Translations under genes and position numbers: made by a program | In this document: piece after piece, positions 15,660 to 24,353 of the stretch | How positions within the stretch are numbered: position 1 is the first letter of the stretch | Layout: the number at the start of each line of letters is the position of its first letter | Origin: an uncultured Oscillospiraceae bacterium | GTDB lineage: Bacteria; Bacillota; Clostridia; Oscillospirales; Oscillospiraceae | Length of the DNA stretch: 59,635 bases | Assembly: GCA_910588135.1 (NCBI GenBank) | Contig: CAJUOT010000013.1 | Coordinates: forward strand, 1 to 59,635 | Direction of reading: 5' to 3' | The notes under the pieces: generated by a model | What the model saw: the letters and a program-made list of their open reading frames with translations, nothing else | What the model was told of the DNA's origin: nothing | Database searches by the model: none

Positions 15660-16592
15660 TTAAAATGTGAGCACTTCCTGCTCCGGCTTGTCCGCGGGGC
15701 TGAGGGCGGTGACGCACAGCACCGGCCCCGGCTCCCCCTGGTACGCCTCGTGGGGCTCCAGCCGGACCACGCCCGTCACATCCGCCCAGGCGCGGTTCTC
15801 AAAGGCGGCGAACCCGTCCCCCTCGGCCACCAGGCCCAGGAAGGTAATGTCCGCCTCGCAGCAGGTCATGGCAAACCGGCCCAGGATCACGTTGTCCGGG
15901 TACTGGGGCAGGTGGCACACCACCGTTTTCGCCCGGACGGCTTTGCCGTCGTACCGCTCCGGATGTTCCATCACATCCACGTACCACACGCCGAAGTCGT
16001 CGTCCGGGATGTCGATCACGTCCTGGCTCAGGTCGAAGGGGCATACGGTGCCGTCGGCGTAGTCCTCGCTGGTGCCGTCGGTGTTTTCCAGATAGATGCT
16101 GGCCCGGCGGTTGACCATTTTCAGGTTGCGCTGGCGCAGGGAGGCGCGCAGGGCCTCGTCGCAGCGGTTGAACACGATCATGTCCGCGTTGGTGAGCTTT
16201 TCCATCATCAGCTGGCCCAGGTTCTTGGCGTACACGTCGAAGGTGGCCGCCTCCACCATGGTCATGATCTGGTAGAGCACCCAGTTGTCCGGCAGGGCCT
16301 CCTGGTAGAGCCTCTGCAGCGGCCACATCCCGTTGAACTCGATGAGCACCTGCTCCGGGCGGTGCTTCTTCTCCAGCCGTTTGAGGCGGGCGGGGGTCAG
16401 CTCCGCCTCGTCCTCCACGTTCACCACCGTGACGTTGCGCAGCGCCTTGGGATCATATTCCTCGGCGCCCTCCTCGCAGCAGAGGAGCAGGGTGCGCCCG
16501 TCCCGGGCGAAGCCGTCCTGAAGGATGCCATTGATGAAGGTGGTTTTGCCGCCGTCCAGGAAGCCGGCAAACAGGTAGACAGGGATATCCAT
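15660..16592 (-). CDS. COG0523 GTPase with DUF1980-like C-terminal domain
   Basis: 310 residues. The N-terminal CobW/COG0523 G domain has Walker A FAGFLDGGKTTF (about 8-19) and the base-specificity loop IVFNRCD (about 139-145); the usual CxCC motif appears only as LLLCCEEG. From about residue 205 the sequence changes to VMEHPERYDGKAVRAK, then GRFAMTCCEADITFLGLVAEG and AWADVTGVV. This resembles the C-terminal domain of the YcgQ/TIGR03943 permease-partner proteins rather than CobW_C. Likely metal-homeostasis GTPase, metal unknown. It starts 13 bases after the next GTPase, so they form an operon. Confidence 0.82.
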   Translation of the reverse strand: MDIPVYLFAGFLDGGKTTFINGILQDGFARDGRTLLLCCEEGAEEYDPKALRNVTVVNVEDEAELTPARLKRLEKKHRPEQVLIEFNGMWPLQRLYQEALPDNWVLYQIMTMVEAATFDVYAKNLGQLMMEKLTNADMIVFNRCDEALRASLRQRNLKMVNRRASIYLENTDGTSEDYADGTVCPFDLSQDVIDIPDDDFGVWYVDVMEHPERYDGKAVRAKTVVCHLPQYPDNVILGRFAMTCCEADITFLGLVAEGDGFAAFENRAWADVTGVVRLEPHEAYQGEPGPVLCVTALSPADKPEQEVLTF

Positions 16593-16605
16593 GAAGGCCG
16601 CCCCT

Positions 16606-17769
16606 CTACAGGCCGAACAGGGCGGCCAGCTTATCCTCTTTCAGGTCCGCGCCGATGACGCACAGCCGCCCGGTGTAGTCGGCGGGGCCGGTGCGCACCT
16701 CGTGTTCCCCGGGGACATAGTCGAAGTGGAGCCAGCCGCCGTCCCCCGCCGGGACGATGCCCTTGGCCCGGAGAATTGCGCCGCACTCCCCCAGGTCCAG
16801 CTCGGCCAGAATGCGCTCCAGCTCCTCCTTGGAAAAGGGCTTGACGGTCTCCAGTCCCCAGCTGTTGAACACTTCGTCGGCGTGGTGGTGGTCGTGGTCG
16901 TGACAGCCGCAGGAGCACTCCTCCCCGTGGTCGTGGTGATGGTGGTGCTCCCCGTGGTCATGGCGGCGGCACTCATGGCCGTGCTCCTCATGCTCGTGGC
17001 GGCCCTCCCCGTGGCAGCACGCGTGGTCATGCCCGTCATGATCGTGATGGCAGCACCCTTCCTGGTCGTGATGGTGGTGCTCGTGGTCATGGCCGTGGTC
17101 GTAATGGGCGTGGGCGGCCTCCCCGGCGGCATGGTCCGCCCGGATGCGCGCCAGAAGCTCCGCCTCCAGAGAGGTCTTTTCGATGGCGGAGAGGACGGTT
17201 TTGCCGTCCAGCTGGTCCCAGGGGGTGGTGAGGATCACCGCCGTGGGGTTTTTCTCCCGCAGCAGCGCCACCGCCGCCTCCAGCTTGTCCTGGGTCATGT
17301 TCTGGGTGCGGGAGAGGAGGATGGTGCCCGCGTGCTCCACCTGGTTGTTGTAGAACTCACCGAAGTTCTTCATATACATCTTTACCTTGGAGGCGTCCGC
17401 CACGGTGACGAAGCTGTTCAGCTTCAGGGAGGGGTCGCTCTTGGCGGCGTTTTCCACCGCGGCCACCACGTCGGACAGCTTGCCCACCCCGGAGGGCTCG
17501 ATGAGGATGCGGTCGGGGTGGAAGCGATCCGCCACGTCATGGAGGGCCTTGCCGAAGTCGCCCACCAGAGAACAGCAGATGCAGCCGGAGGACATTTCGG
17601 AAATCTCAATCCCGGCGTCCTTCAAAAAGCCGCCGTCCACGCTGATCTCGCCGAACTCGTTCTCAATGAGCACCAGTTTTTCGCCCTGGTAGGCCTCCGC
17701 CAGCAGTTTCTTGATGAGGGTGGTCTTGCCCGCCCCCAAAAAGCCGGACACGATGTCGATTTTAGCCAT
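16606..17769 (-). CDS. COG0523 (CobW/P47K) GTPase with His-rich metal-binding region
   Basis: About 387 residues. Walker A GFLGAGKTT and the metal motif SGCICCSL (about residue 60) place it in COG0523, GTPases that insert or allocate zinc, cobalt or nickel. Between G domain and CobW_C domain lies a segment of about 95 residues that is very rich in His with several Cys (HDHEHHHHDQEGCCHHDH and similar), a metal reservoir. The C-terminus has the family-like GDGGWLHFDYVPGEHEVR. Start ATG at 17769 (MAKIDIVSGF) or 17781. Confidence 0.92.
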   Translation of the reverse strand: MAKIDIVSGFLGAGKTTLIKKLLAEAYQGEKLVLIENEFGEISVDGGFLKDAGIEISEMSSGCICCSLVGDFGKALHDVADRFHPDRILIEPSGVGKLSDVVAAVENAAKSDPSLKLNSFVTVADASKVKMYMKNFGEFYNNQVEHAGTILLSRTQNMTQDKLEAAVALLREKNPTAVILTTPWDQLDGKTVLSAIEKTSLEAELLARIRADHAAGEAAHAHYDHGHDHEHHHHDQEGCCHHDHDGHDHACCHGEGRHEHEEHGHECRRHDHGEHHHHHDHGEECSCGCHDHDHHHADEVFNSWGLETVKPFSKEELERILAELDLGECGAILRAKGIVPAGDGGWLHFDYVPGEHEVRTGPADYTGRLCVIGADLKEDKLAALFGL

Positions 17770-17805
17770 TTGGGAAATCATTTCCTTTACTTGAAGTTTC
17801 CTCCT

Positions 17806-17834
17806 ATTTTACAGCCGGAGGCGGGGAAAGTCAA
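17806..17834 (-). promoter_or_regulatory. Promoter of GTPase operon
   Basis: Minus-strand TTGACT (17829-17834), a 17-base spacer and TAAAAT (17806-17811). No clear Zur-type palindrome was seen. Confidence 0.75.
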
Positions 17835-17865
17835 GGCCCCCGCCGGAGCGGGGGCCTTGTTTCAG
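17832..17865. terminator. Terminator of ECF/DUF4179 operon
   Basis: AAGGCCCCCGC and GCGGGGGCCTT around CGGA, between the DUF4179 stop and the GTPase promoter. It overlaps that promoter's -35. The T run is weak on the minus strand. Confidence 0.65.
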
Positions 17866-19032
17866 TCAATCCGCGCGGATGGGATAGACATAATCCTGGC
17901 CAAACTGGACGTAGTCCACCTGGTCCAGCTCCAGAGGCTTGAAAAATCCATAGTAGTAGGTGACATCCCATTCCGGCCTGTCCGTAAGCAGGCCGGGCCC
18001 GATCTGATAATAGGGGTCGTTGATGTCATCCGGGCGGTTCTTGTACATCAGATACCCGCAGTTGTGGCCGATGAATACCTCGGAGCCGTCCTTCATCACA
18101 ATGCGCACGTCTCCAGGGACTTCGGGGCGGCGGCGCTCATTATCCTGGCGCAGGTTGGTGCGGAAGTCAAACCGGACCCCCAGCGGGGAGAGTTTCATGG
18201 TATCCAGCAGGTTGGTTTCCCCGGTGTCCGGGTCGGTCCACGCCGCCCCGCCGCAGTCGATGACGGCCATGCGGCTCTCAAAATGGGCGCCGATGTCAAA
18301 CTGGAACGTCCCCCGGAACACCTCGTCGTAGGTGCGGCCGGAGCCGTCGGGCGCGTCGATCCACAGACCGTAAATGTTCAGCCGCTTGGAGCCGCCGTCG
18401 TTGTATGTGAGGCCCCCGCCGCCCAGCATCAGGATGATGTCCTTCACGTTGTCCGCAGGATCGTCATCGGGAAGAGTGCGGCAAAAATACTCCTGGCAGG
18501 ATTGGCCGCCGTCCGTCTCCAGGAGCGGCCCCGTGTCCCGGAGATCGCCCCACAGGGAGTACCGGACGTCCTCCCCGCTCAGGTCGGGCAGCACGACGCC
18601 CTCCGGGGCCTCGACACGCAGGCGCAGGTAATAGCGGTCCTCGTCCGCCAGCGCGGATATAAAGGTGATGGCAGCGCCGTTGCTGGTGACGCTGTACTGC
18701 CCGCTGCCGTCGAATACGCGGCCCACTTCGTTCAGGCTTTCCACCTGAGCGGTAGTCAGCGGCCCGGGGCTCCACACGGTAAACAAATGCTGCATCAGCT
18801 CCCCCGCGCCCAGGGCGCGGGCCACCGCAAAGGCGGACACCGTGAGGGCGGCCAGCATGGCGGCGGCTGCCAGCAGGCGGACGGGCAGCCGGTACAGCCC
18901 GGTTTTTTTCCCAGGGGCGATTTTTTTCATCGCCAGTTCCCTGATCCGGGCGGGTGAAAGGGGCGTTTTGCCGGACAGCTCCACGCTGTCATCCTCATAG
19001 CCGTCCAGCAGGTCGGAAATTCGCCTGTTCAT
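17866..19032 (-). CDS. DUF4179 anti-sigma-type membrane protein
   Basis: 388 residues. The cytoplasmic N-terminus (MNRRISDLLDGYEDDSVEL) is followed by one membrane segment (LLAAAAMLAALTVSAFAVA, about 52-70) and a large extracellular DUF4179-like domain. Proteins of this layout next to ECF sigma factors act as membrane-bound anti-sigma factors. The ATG overlaps the sigma gene stop (ATGA), so the two are coupled. The signal it senses is not visible. Confidence 0.83.
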   Translation of the reverse strand: MNRRISDLLDGYEDDSVELSGKTPLSPARIRELAMKKIAPGKKTGLYRLPVRLLAAAAMLAALTVSAFAVARALGAGELMQHLFTVWSPGPLTTAQVESLNEVGRVFDGSGQYSVTSNGAAITFISALADEDRYYLRLRVEAPEGVVLPDLSGEDVRYSLWGDLRDTGPLLETDGGQSCQEYFCRTLPDDDPADNVKDIILMLGGGGLTYNDGGSKRLNIYGLWIDAPDGSGRTYDEVFRGTFQFDIGAHFESRMAVIDCGGAAWTDPDTGETNLLDTMKLSPLGVRFDFRTNLRQDNERRRPEVPGDVRIVMKDGSEVFIGHNCGYLMYKNRPDDINDPYYQIGPGLLTDRPEWDVTYYYGFFKPLELDQVDYVQFGQDYVYPIRAD

Positions 19033-19571
19033 ATCAGTTCCTCCTTTTCCAACAGTTTCTTCAGCTTCATCCGCCCCCTGCGCAGCCGGGTCTTGGCGGT
19101 GGACTCGTTGAGCCCCATGGCCGCGGCCGCCTCCTTCACGCTCTGGGCGTAATAATAGTGGCGCAGGAAAAGTTCCCGGTCCTGGGCGGGCAGGCTGTCC
19201 ACCGCCCGGCGCACCAGGGCCCGCTCCTCGGCCCGCTCCAGTTCCCCGGCGGGGTCGTCCGGGCCGGGCAGCTCCAGCGCGTCCTCCTCCAGAGGGAGGG
19301 CGCGGCCCGTCTGGCGCAGCTTGTTTTTCGCCTTGTTGCGCGCCACCGCCCCCAGCCACGCCTTGACCCGGCCGGGGCGCAGGTCGTCCGCCTGCTCCCA
19401 GGCGGCCAGAAACACGTCGGACGCCACTTCCTCCCCGTCCTCGGGGGACATGGCTCCCCGGAGAACGCCCCAGACTACGGCGGATACGTATGGGAGGTAG
19501 GCGTCCATCAGCCCCTCCAGCCCAGCGGGGTCGCGGGCGCGCAGTTTCCGCAGGATGGCTTTTTCTCTCAT
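19029..19571 (-). CDS. ECF-type RNA polymerase sigma factor
   Basis: 180 residues. Region 2 is PEDGEEVASDVFLAAWEQAD with VKAWLGAVARNKAKNKLR. Region 4 is SLPAQDRELFLRHYYYAQSVKEAAAAMGLNESTAKTRLRRGRMKLKKLL in sense. A group IV (ECF) sigma factor. AAGGAGCAATTCGGT precedes the ATG. It is followed by its likely anti-sigma factor. A weak extended -10 (TGATATGAT) lies near 19610. Confidence 0.92.
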   Translation of the reverse strand: MREKAILRKLRARDPAGLEGLMDAYLPYVSAVVWGVLRGAMSPEDGEEVASDVFLAAWEQADDLRPGRVKAWLGAVARNKAKNKLRQTGRALPLEEDALELPGPDDPAGELERAEERALVRRAVDSLPAQDRELFLRHYYYAQSVKEAAAAMGLNESTAKTRLRRGRMKLKKLLEKEELI

Positions 19572-19652
19572 ACCGAATTGCTCCTTACCGATCTCTGAAA
19601 GCCGCTTTCACCTATCATATCACATTCTGCCCCGCCCGAGTTTCGCAAACAG

Positions 19653-19690
19653 GCAAAAAAACGCCCCGCCCAGAGATGGGCGGGGCACGG
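19653..19690 (-). terminator. Terminator of serA
   Basis: GCCCCGCCCA and TGGGCGGGGC with a short loop; the minus strand then runs into GTTTTTTTG. Confidence 0.9.
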
Positions 19691-19700
19691 CGTATCTCGC

Positions 19701-20867
19701 TCAGATCACCCTCATACGGATGACGCCGGGCACCCGGCGGATGTCCGCAATGACGCTCTCGTCCACCCGGGAGCCTGCGTCCACCATGGTGTAGGCGTAT
19801 TCCCCCTTGGACTTGTTGGTCATGTTCTCCACGTTCACCCCGTCGGCCCCCAGCTGGGTGGTGATCTGGGCGATGACGGCGGGGACGTTGCGGTGGATGA
19901 CGCACAGGCGCTGGACGCCGGAGCGCTCCATCACCACGTTGGGGAAGTTGACGGAATTCTTGATGTTGCCGTTCTCCAGGAAGTCGCGCAGCTGGTTGGC
20001 AGCCATGACGGCGCAGTTTTCCTCGCTCTCCGGGGTGGACGCGCCCAGATGGGGGATGGCCACCACGCCCTCCGCCAGCGCGTTCTGGTTGTTGGGGAAA
20101 TCGGTGACATACCGGGCGGCCTTGCCGGCCTTCAGCGCGGCGATCATGTCGCCGTCGTTCACCAGCTCGCCCCGGGCCAGGTTGATGATCCGGACCCCGT
20201 CCTTCATTTTGGCCAGGGAGGCGGCGCTGACCGTGTCGCGGGTGGCCTCCATATAGGGCAGGTGGAGGGTGATATAGTCGGCGCTGGCGTACAGCGTGTC
20301 GATCTCCTTCACCACCTTGATGTGCCGGTCCAGCCGCAGGGCGGCGTCCACCGACAAATAGGGATCGTAGCCGTACACGTCCATGCCCAGGCTGAGCCCG
20401 ATGTTGGCCACCAGCGCGCCGATGGCCCCCAGCCCCACCACGCCCAGGGTCTTGCGGTACAGCTCCGGCCCCACAAAGGCGGCCTTGCCCTTTTCCACGG
20501 CGGCGGCCACGTCCACGCCGTCCGTCTGGGCCTGCTCCCGCACCCACGCCACCCCGCCGGAGATGTCCCGGGAGGCCAGAAGCATGGCGCACAGCACCAG
20601 TTCCTTCACGGCGTTGGCGTTGGCGCCGGGGGTGTTGAACACCACCACGCCCGCCTCAGAGCAGCGCTCCACAGGGATGTTGTTCACGCCCGCCCCTGCC
20701 CGGGCGATGGCCCAAAGCTTCTCGGGAAACTGGTAGTCGTGGAGCTTGGCGGAGCGGACCAGAATGGCGTCCTCGTTCTCCACGCTGTCGCCGGTGGCAT
20801 AGCGGTCCCCGGGCAGGCGCTCCAGGCCCGCCGGGGCGATCTTGTTCATGGTTTTGATGTTAAACAT
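19701..20867 (-). CDS. serA: D-3-phosphoglycerate dehydrogenase
   Basis: 388 residues. First step of serine synthesis, NAD-dependent oxidation of 3-phosphoglycerate. The substrate-binding half has ARAGAGVNNIP and NTPGANANAVKELV. The nucleotide fold has GVVGLGAIGALVA and YGYDPY. NLARGELVND and IPHLGASTPESEENC follow. A C-terminal ACT-like domain (about 318-388) suggests serine feedback. serC lies upstream on the same strand, separated by a paired repeat element. Confidence 0.95.
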   Translation of the reverse strand: MFNIKTMNKIAPAGLERLPGDRYATGDSVENEDAILVRSAKLHDYQFPEKLWAIARAGAGVNNIPVERCSEAGVVVFNTPGANANAVKELVLCAMLLASRDISGGVAWVREQAQTDGVDVAAAVEKGKAAFVGPELYRKTLGVVGLGAIGALVANIGLSLGMDVYGYDPYLSVDAALRLDRHIKVVKEIDTLYASADYITLHLPYMEATRDTVSAASLAKMKDGVRIINLARGELVNDGDMIAALKAGKAARYVTDFPNNQNALAEGVVAIPHLGASTPESEENCAVMAANQLRDFLENGNIKNSVNFPNVVMERSGVQRLCVIHRNVPAVIAQITTQLGADGVNVENMTNKSKGEYAYTMVDAGSRVDESVIADIRRVPGVIRMRVI

Positions 20868-20888
20868 GGCTTTTTACACCCCATTAAA

Positions 20889-21043
20889 TGAGATAAGGCT
20901 TCCCCCCGCCGGGGGGAAGCTGTCAGCCGAAGGCTGACTGATGAGGGGAAGCGCAGGAACTCCTCACAGCATGGTTCCAACGTACCCTCATCCGTCACGG
21001 CTTCGCCGTGCCACCTTCCCCCTTGGAGGGGGAAGGCTTTCGC
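20889..21043. repeat. Inverted pair of structured repeats between serC and serA
   Basis: Left unit: hairpin CTTCCCCCC/GGGGGGAAG, then hairpin TCAGCC/GGCTGA, then TGATGAGGGG. Right unit is the same architecture in reverse: CCCTCATCCG, hairpin CACGGC/GCCGTG, then CCTTCCCCC/GGGGGAAGG. About 40 unrelated bases separate them. The right unit ends at the serC stop codon. This looks like a MITE- or REP-like element. Both hairpins could also act as terminators. Confidence 0.75.
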
Positions 21044-22129
21044 TCAGTTGGCCTTGTCAAACGCGCGGATAAAGTCCGCCAGCTTCTCCACGCCCTCCAC
21101 GGGCATGGCGTTGTAGATGGAGGCCCGCATACCGCCCACGCTGCGGTGGCCCTTCAGGTTGGTGAAGCCCGCCTCCGCGGCCTCCTTGACAAATTTGGCG
21201 TCCATCTCCTCGCTCACCGAGCGGAAGGTGACGTTCATGTCGGAGCGGGAGCCCTTCTCCGCCGCGCAGGTGAACAGGCGGGAGTCGTCCAGCACGCTGT
21301 AAAGCAGCTGCGCCTTACTGTGCTTGATTTTCTCCATGCCTTCCACGCCGCCCTGGTCATCCAGCCACTCCAGCACCAGCCCCAGCATATAGATGCACCA
21401 GCAGGGCGGGGTGTTGTACATGGAGTCCTTGTCGATCATGGTCTTGTAGCTCATCATCAGCGGGGTATAAGGCAGCTCGCGGCCTGCCAGATCCTCCCGG
21501 ACGATGGCGATAGTGAGGCCCGCCGGGGCCAGATTCTTCTGGGCGCCGCCGAAGATGACGCCGTACTTGGACACGTCCACCGGTCGGGACAGGAAGTTGG
21601 AGGACATATCGCACACGAGGGGCACGTTGCCGGTGTCGGGCACGTACTGCCACTCGGTGCCGTAGATGGTGTTGTTGGCGCAGTAGTAGAAGTAGCTGGC
21701 CTGGGGGTCCAGCTTGAGCTGGCCCTGCTGGGGGATATAGGTGTGGTTTTTGTCCCCGCTGTCGGCGGCCAGACTGATCTCGCCGTACTTTTTGGCCTCC
21801 TGATAGGCCACGTTGGCGAAGTTGCCGGTGACGGCGTAGTCCGCCTTTCCGGTCCTGCCGATGAGGTTCAGGGGCACCATGGAGAACTGGCTGGACGCCC
21901 CGCCCTGCAAAAACAGCACCTTATAGTTGTCGGGCACGTGGAACAGCCGGATAAAGTTTGCCTTGGTGCCGTCGAAGATCTTCTGGAATACCTTGGAGCG
22001 GTGGCTCATCTCCATCACGGACATTCCGCTGCCCTGGTAGTTGGTGATCTCGGCCCCCGCCCGCTCCAGCACCTCCAAGGGCAGCATGGACGGGCCGGCG
22101 GAGAAGTTATAGACGCGCTGCGTTCCCAT
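21044..22129 (-). CDS. serC: Phosphoserine aminotransferase
   Basis: 361 residues, a class V PLP aminotransferase converting 3-phosphohydroxypyruvate to phosphoserine, the second serine step. VYNFSAGPSMLPLEVL is the family start. The PLP lysine is in FGGAQKNLAPAGLT (about residue 196). KGHRSVGGMRASIYNAMP lies near the C-terminus. The start ATG (MGTQRVYNF) follows AAGGAGGAAGAGACC. It forms a serine unit with serA. Confidence 0.95.
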   Translation of the reverse strand: MGTQRVYNFSAGPSMLPLEVLERAGAEITNYQGSGMSVMEMSHRSKVFQKIFDGTKANFIRLFHVPDNYKVLFLQGGASSQFSMVPLNLIGRTGKADYAVTGNFANVAYQEAKKYGEISLAADSGDKNHTYIPQQGQLKLDPQASYFYYCANNTIYGTEWQYVPDTGNVPLVCDMSSNFLSRPVDVSKYGVIFGGAQKNLAPAGLTIAIVREDLAGRELPYTPLMMSYKTMIDKDSMYNTPPCWCIYMLGLVLEWLDDQGGVEGMEKIKHSKAQLLYSVLDDSRLFTCAAEKGSRSDMNVTFRSVSEEMDAKFVKEAAEAGFTNLKGHRSVGGMRASIYNAMPVEGVEKLADFIRAFDKAN

Positions 22130-22217
22130 GGTCTCTTCCTCCTTCAAATTCCCCCCGGGGTGTTTCCGCGAACCCCGGGGAGCGCCTTGCATTTTACCGC
22201 TTTAGCGTGTTATATGT

Positions 22218-22247
22218 ATTATATGTTTTCGGGCGGCGCCCTGTCAA
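22218..22247 (-). promoter_or_regulatory. serC promoter
   Basis: Minus-strand TTGACA (22242-22247), an 18-base spacer and TATAAT (22218-22223). Confidence 0.83.
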
Positions 22248-22260
22248 TGCCCAGATGGGC

Positions 22261-22292
22261 AAAAAAAGCCCCCCGGGGATGGGGGGCTTTGG
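22261..22292 (-). terminator. Terminator of metal ATPase operon
   Basis: AAAGCCCCCC and GGGGGGCTTT around a short loop, then a run of T on the minus strand. Confidence 0.92.
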
Positions 22293-22321
22293 GTATTTCG
22301 TTGGGATAAGCGGCGTACCGT

Positions 22322-24262
22322 TCATTTTGTTTTCAACATTCTTGTGGCGTTCAAAATGGCGATGACAGCCACCCCCACGTCGGCGAACACGGCCCCCCAC
22401 ATGGTGGTTTTGCCCAGCGCCCCCAGCACGAGGAACAGGGCCTTGACCCCCAGGGCGAACACGATGTTCTCCTTGACAATCCACAGGCACTTCACCGCGA
22501 TGTCCATGGCCCGGGCCAGCTTGGCCGGGTCGTCGTCCATGAGCACCACGTCGGCGGCCTCGATGGCGGCGTCGGACCCCATGGCCCCCATGGCGATGCC
22601 CACGTCTGCCCGGGAGAGCACCGGGGCGTCGTTCACCCCGTCGCCCACGTAGGCCAGCACGCCCTTTTCGCCCTTGCGGGAGAGCAGCGTTTCCAGCCGG
22701 TCCACCTTGTCGCCGGGCAGGAGCTGGGCGTGGACCTCGTCCAGCCCCAGCTGGGCGGCCACGGCTTTGCCCACCGCCTCGCTGTCCCCGGTGAGCATGA
22801 CGGTGCGGATGCCCCGGCTTTTCAGGGCCTGGATGGCGGCGGGGGCGGTGGGCTTCACCTGGTCGGCGATGACGGCGCAGCCCAGGTATCTGCCCTCCCG
22901 CGCCACATGGACGACGGTGCCCGTCTGCTCACAGGGTGTAAATTCCACGCCCTCCCGGCGCATCAGCTTCTCGTTGCCCGCCAGCACCCGCGCCCCGTCC
23001 ACCAGGGCGGACACGCCGTGGCCGGGGATCTCCTGCACATCGGTGACGCGGGCGGGATCAACCTCCCCGCCCAGGGCCCGGCGCAGGGACTGGGCGATGG
23101 GGTGCCCCGAGTGGCGTTCGGCCAGGGCGGCGGCCTCTAAGAGCTCCCGCTCGGTAACAAAGGGGGCGGGCTCCAGGGCGGACAGCTCGAACACCCCCTG
23201 GGTGAGGGTGCCCGTCTTGTCGAACACCACGGTCTCCGTTTTCGCCAGCAGCTCCAGGTAGTTGCCGCCCTTCACCAGAATGCCCTGGGCGGAGGCCCCG
23301 CCGATGCCCCCGAAGAAGGACAGGGGGATGGAGATGACCAGAGCGCAGGGGCAGGAGATGACCAGGAAGGTGAGGGCCCGGTGGACCCAGGTGGCCCAGT
23401 CCCCGGTGAACAGGGAGGGGATCACCGCCAGGGCCAGGGCGGCGAACACCACGCAGGGGGTGTAGTACCGGGCGAAGCGGGTGATGAAGTTCTCCGCCTT
23501 GGCCTTTTTAGAGGCGGCGTTCTCCACCAGATCCAGGATTTTTGCCACGGTGGACTGGCCGAACTCCTTGGTGACCCGGGCCTTCAGCAACCCGGTGATA
23601 TTGACGCAGCCGCTGAGCAGCTCCCCGCCCACCCCCACGTCCCTGGGGGCGGACTCGCCGGTGAGGGCGGCGGTGTTCAGGGAGGACGCCCCCTCCACCA
23701 CCACGCCGTCCAGGGGGACCTTCTCGCCGGGGCGGATGACGATGGTCTCCCCCACCGCCACCTCGTCGGGGTCCACCTCAAGGATTTGGCCGTCCCGCTC
23801 CACGGTGGCCGTGTCGGGCCGGATGTCCATGAGCTGGGCGATGGAGCGGCGGGACTTGCCCACCGCCACGCTCTGGAACAGCTCGCCCACCTGGTAGAAC
23901 AGCATCACGCCCACGGCTTCGGCGTACTCCCCCAGCGCCAGGGCCCCAATGGTGGCCACGCACATGAGGAAGTTCTCGTCAAAGACCTGACCGTGGCCGA
24001 TGTTGCGGAGGGCTTTCCAGAGGATGTCCCAGCCGATGGTGAGATAGGCAATCAGGAAGAGAATGAACCGGTTGAAAACATACCCTGTCATTCCGTCCAG
24101 GCTCCATGTGCGCAGCAACCACAGCTGCGGCGGGCTGAATGTTATCGCCTCCAGCAGCGTGGTGTCGGACAGGTGGATAGGCGTAGGCCACAGCTCACAC
24201 AACAGCAGCAGCGCCGCCGCAATGATGATGCGGATCAGCGTCTTTTTTTGCTTTCTGGTCAC
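22322..24262 (-). CDS. Heavy-metal P1B-type ATPase (CadA/ZntA-like)
   Basis: 646 residues. Metal efflux pump energised by ATP. TGES motif in LTGESAPRD, ion site SCPCALVISIPLSFFGGIG, phosphorylation site DKTGTLTQG, HP motif ERHSGHPIAQS, and hinge GDGVNDAPVLSRADVGIAMG. Eight membrane segments expected. CPC plus the ArsR partner point to Zn, Cd or Pb rather than Cu. It has no N-terminal HMA domain; that domain is a separate gene in the same operon. Start GTG at 24262 is six bases after GAGGTG. Confidence 0.93.
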   Translation of the reverse strand: MTRKQKKTLIRIIIAAALLLLCELWPTPIHLSDTTLLEAITFSPPQLWLLRTWSLDGMTGYVFNRFILFLIAYLTIGWDILWKALRNIGHGQVFDENFLMCVATIGALALGEYAEAVGVMLFYQVGELFQSVAVGKSRRSIAQLMDIRPDTATVERDGQILEVDPDEVAVGETIVIRPGEKVPLDGVVVEGASSLNTAALTGESAPRDVGVGGELLSGCVNITGLLKARVTKEFGQSTVAKILDLVENAASKKAKAENFITRFARYYTPCVVFAALALAVIPSLFTGDWATWVHRALTFLVISCPCALVISIPLSFFGGIGGASAQGILVKGGNYLELLAKTETVVFDKTGTLTQGVFELSALEPAPFVTERELLEAAALAERHSGHPIAQSLRRALGGEVDPARVTDVQEIPGHGVSALVDGARVLAGNEKLMRREGVEFTPCEQTGTVVHVAREGRYLGCAVIADQVKPTAPAAIQALKSRGIRTVMLTGDSEAVGKAVAAQLGLDEVHAQLLPGDKVDRLETLLSRKGEKGVLAYVGDGVNDAPVLSRADVGIAMGAMGSDAAIEAADVVLMDDDPAKLARAMDIAVKCLWIVKENIVFALGVKALFLVLGALGKTTMWGAVFADVGVAVIAILNATRMLKTK

Positions 24263-24278
24263 AACAAACACCTCAATC

Positions 24279-24353
24279 GTAGGGGCGGATACCATCCACC
24301 CGCAGGATACCCGGCCGCGCTGGCAGCCGCGGGCGGACAATGTCCGCCCCTAC
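24279..24353. repeat. Short MITE-like element with perfect 11-bp terminal inverted repeats
   Basis: 75 bases bounded by GTAGGGGCGGA (24279-24289) and TCCGCCCCTAC (24343-24353). It fills the gap between two genes: its right end supplies the TAG stop of the upstream methyltransferase, and its left end stops four bases before the GAGGTG ribosome site of the ATPase. Confidence 0.8.

Noticed and set aside
17782..17834. Zur box in the promoter of the GTPase operon
   Set aside because: No AT-rich 7-1-7 type palindrome around the promoter.
15534..18957. Long plus-strand frames antisense to the COG0523 GTPases
   Set aside because: Val/Met-rich products arise from the reverse of the His-rich codons and match no family.
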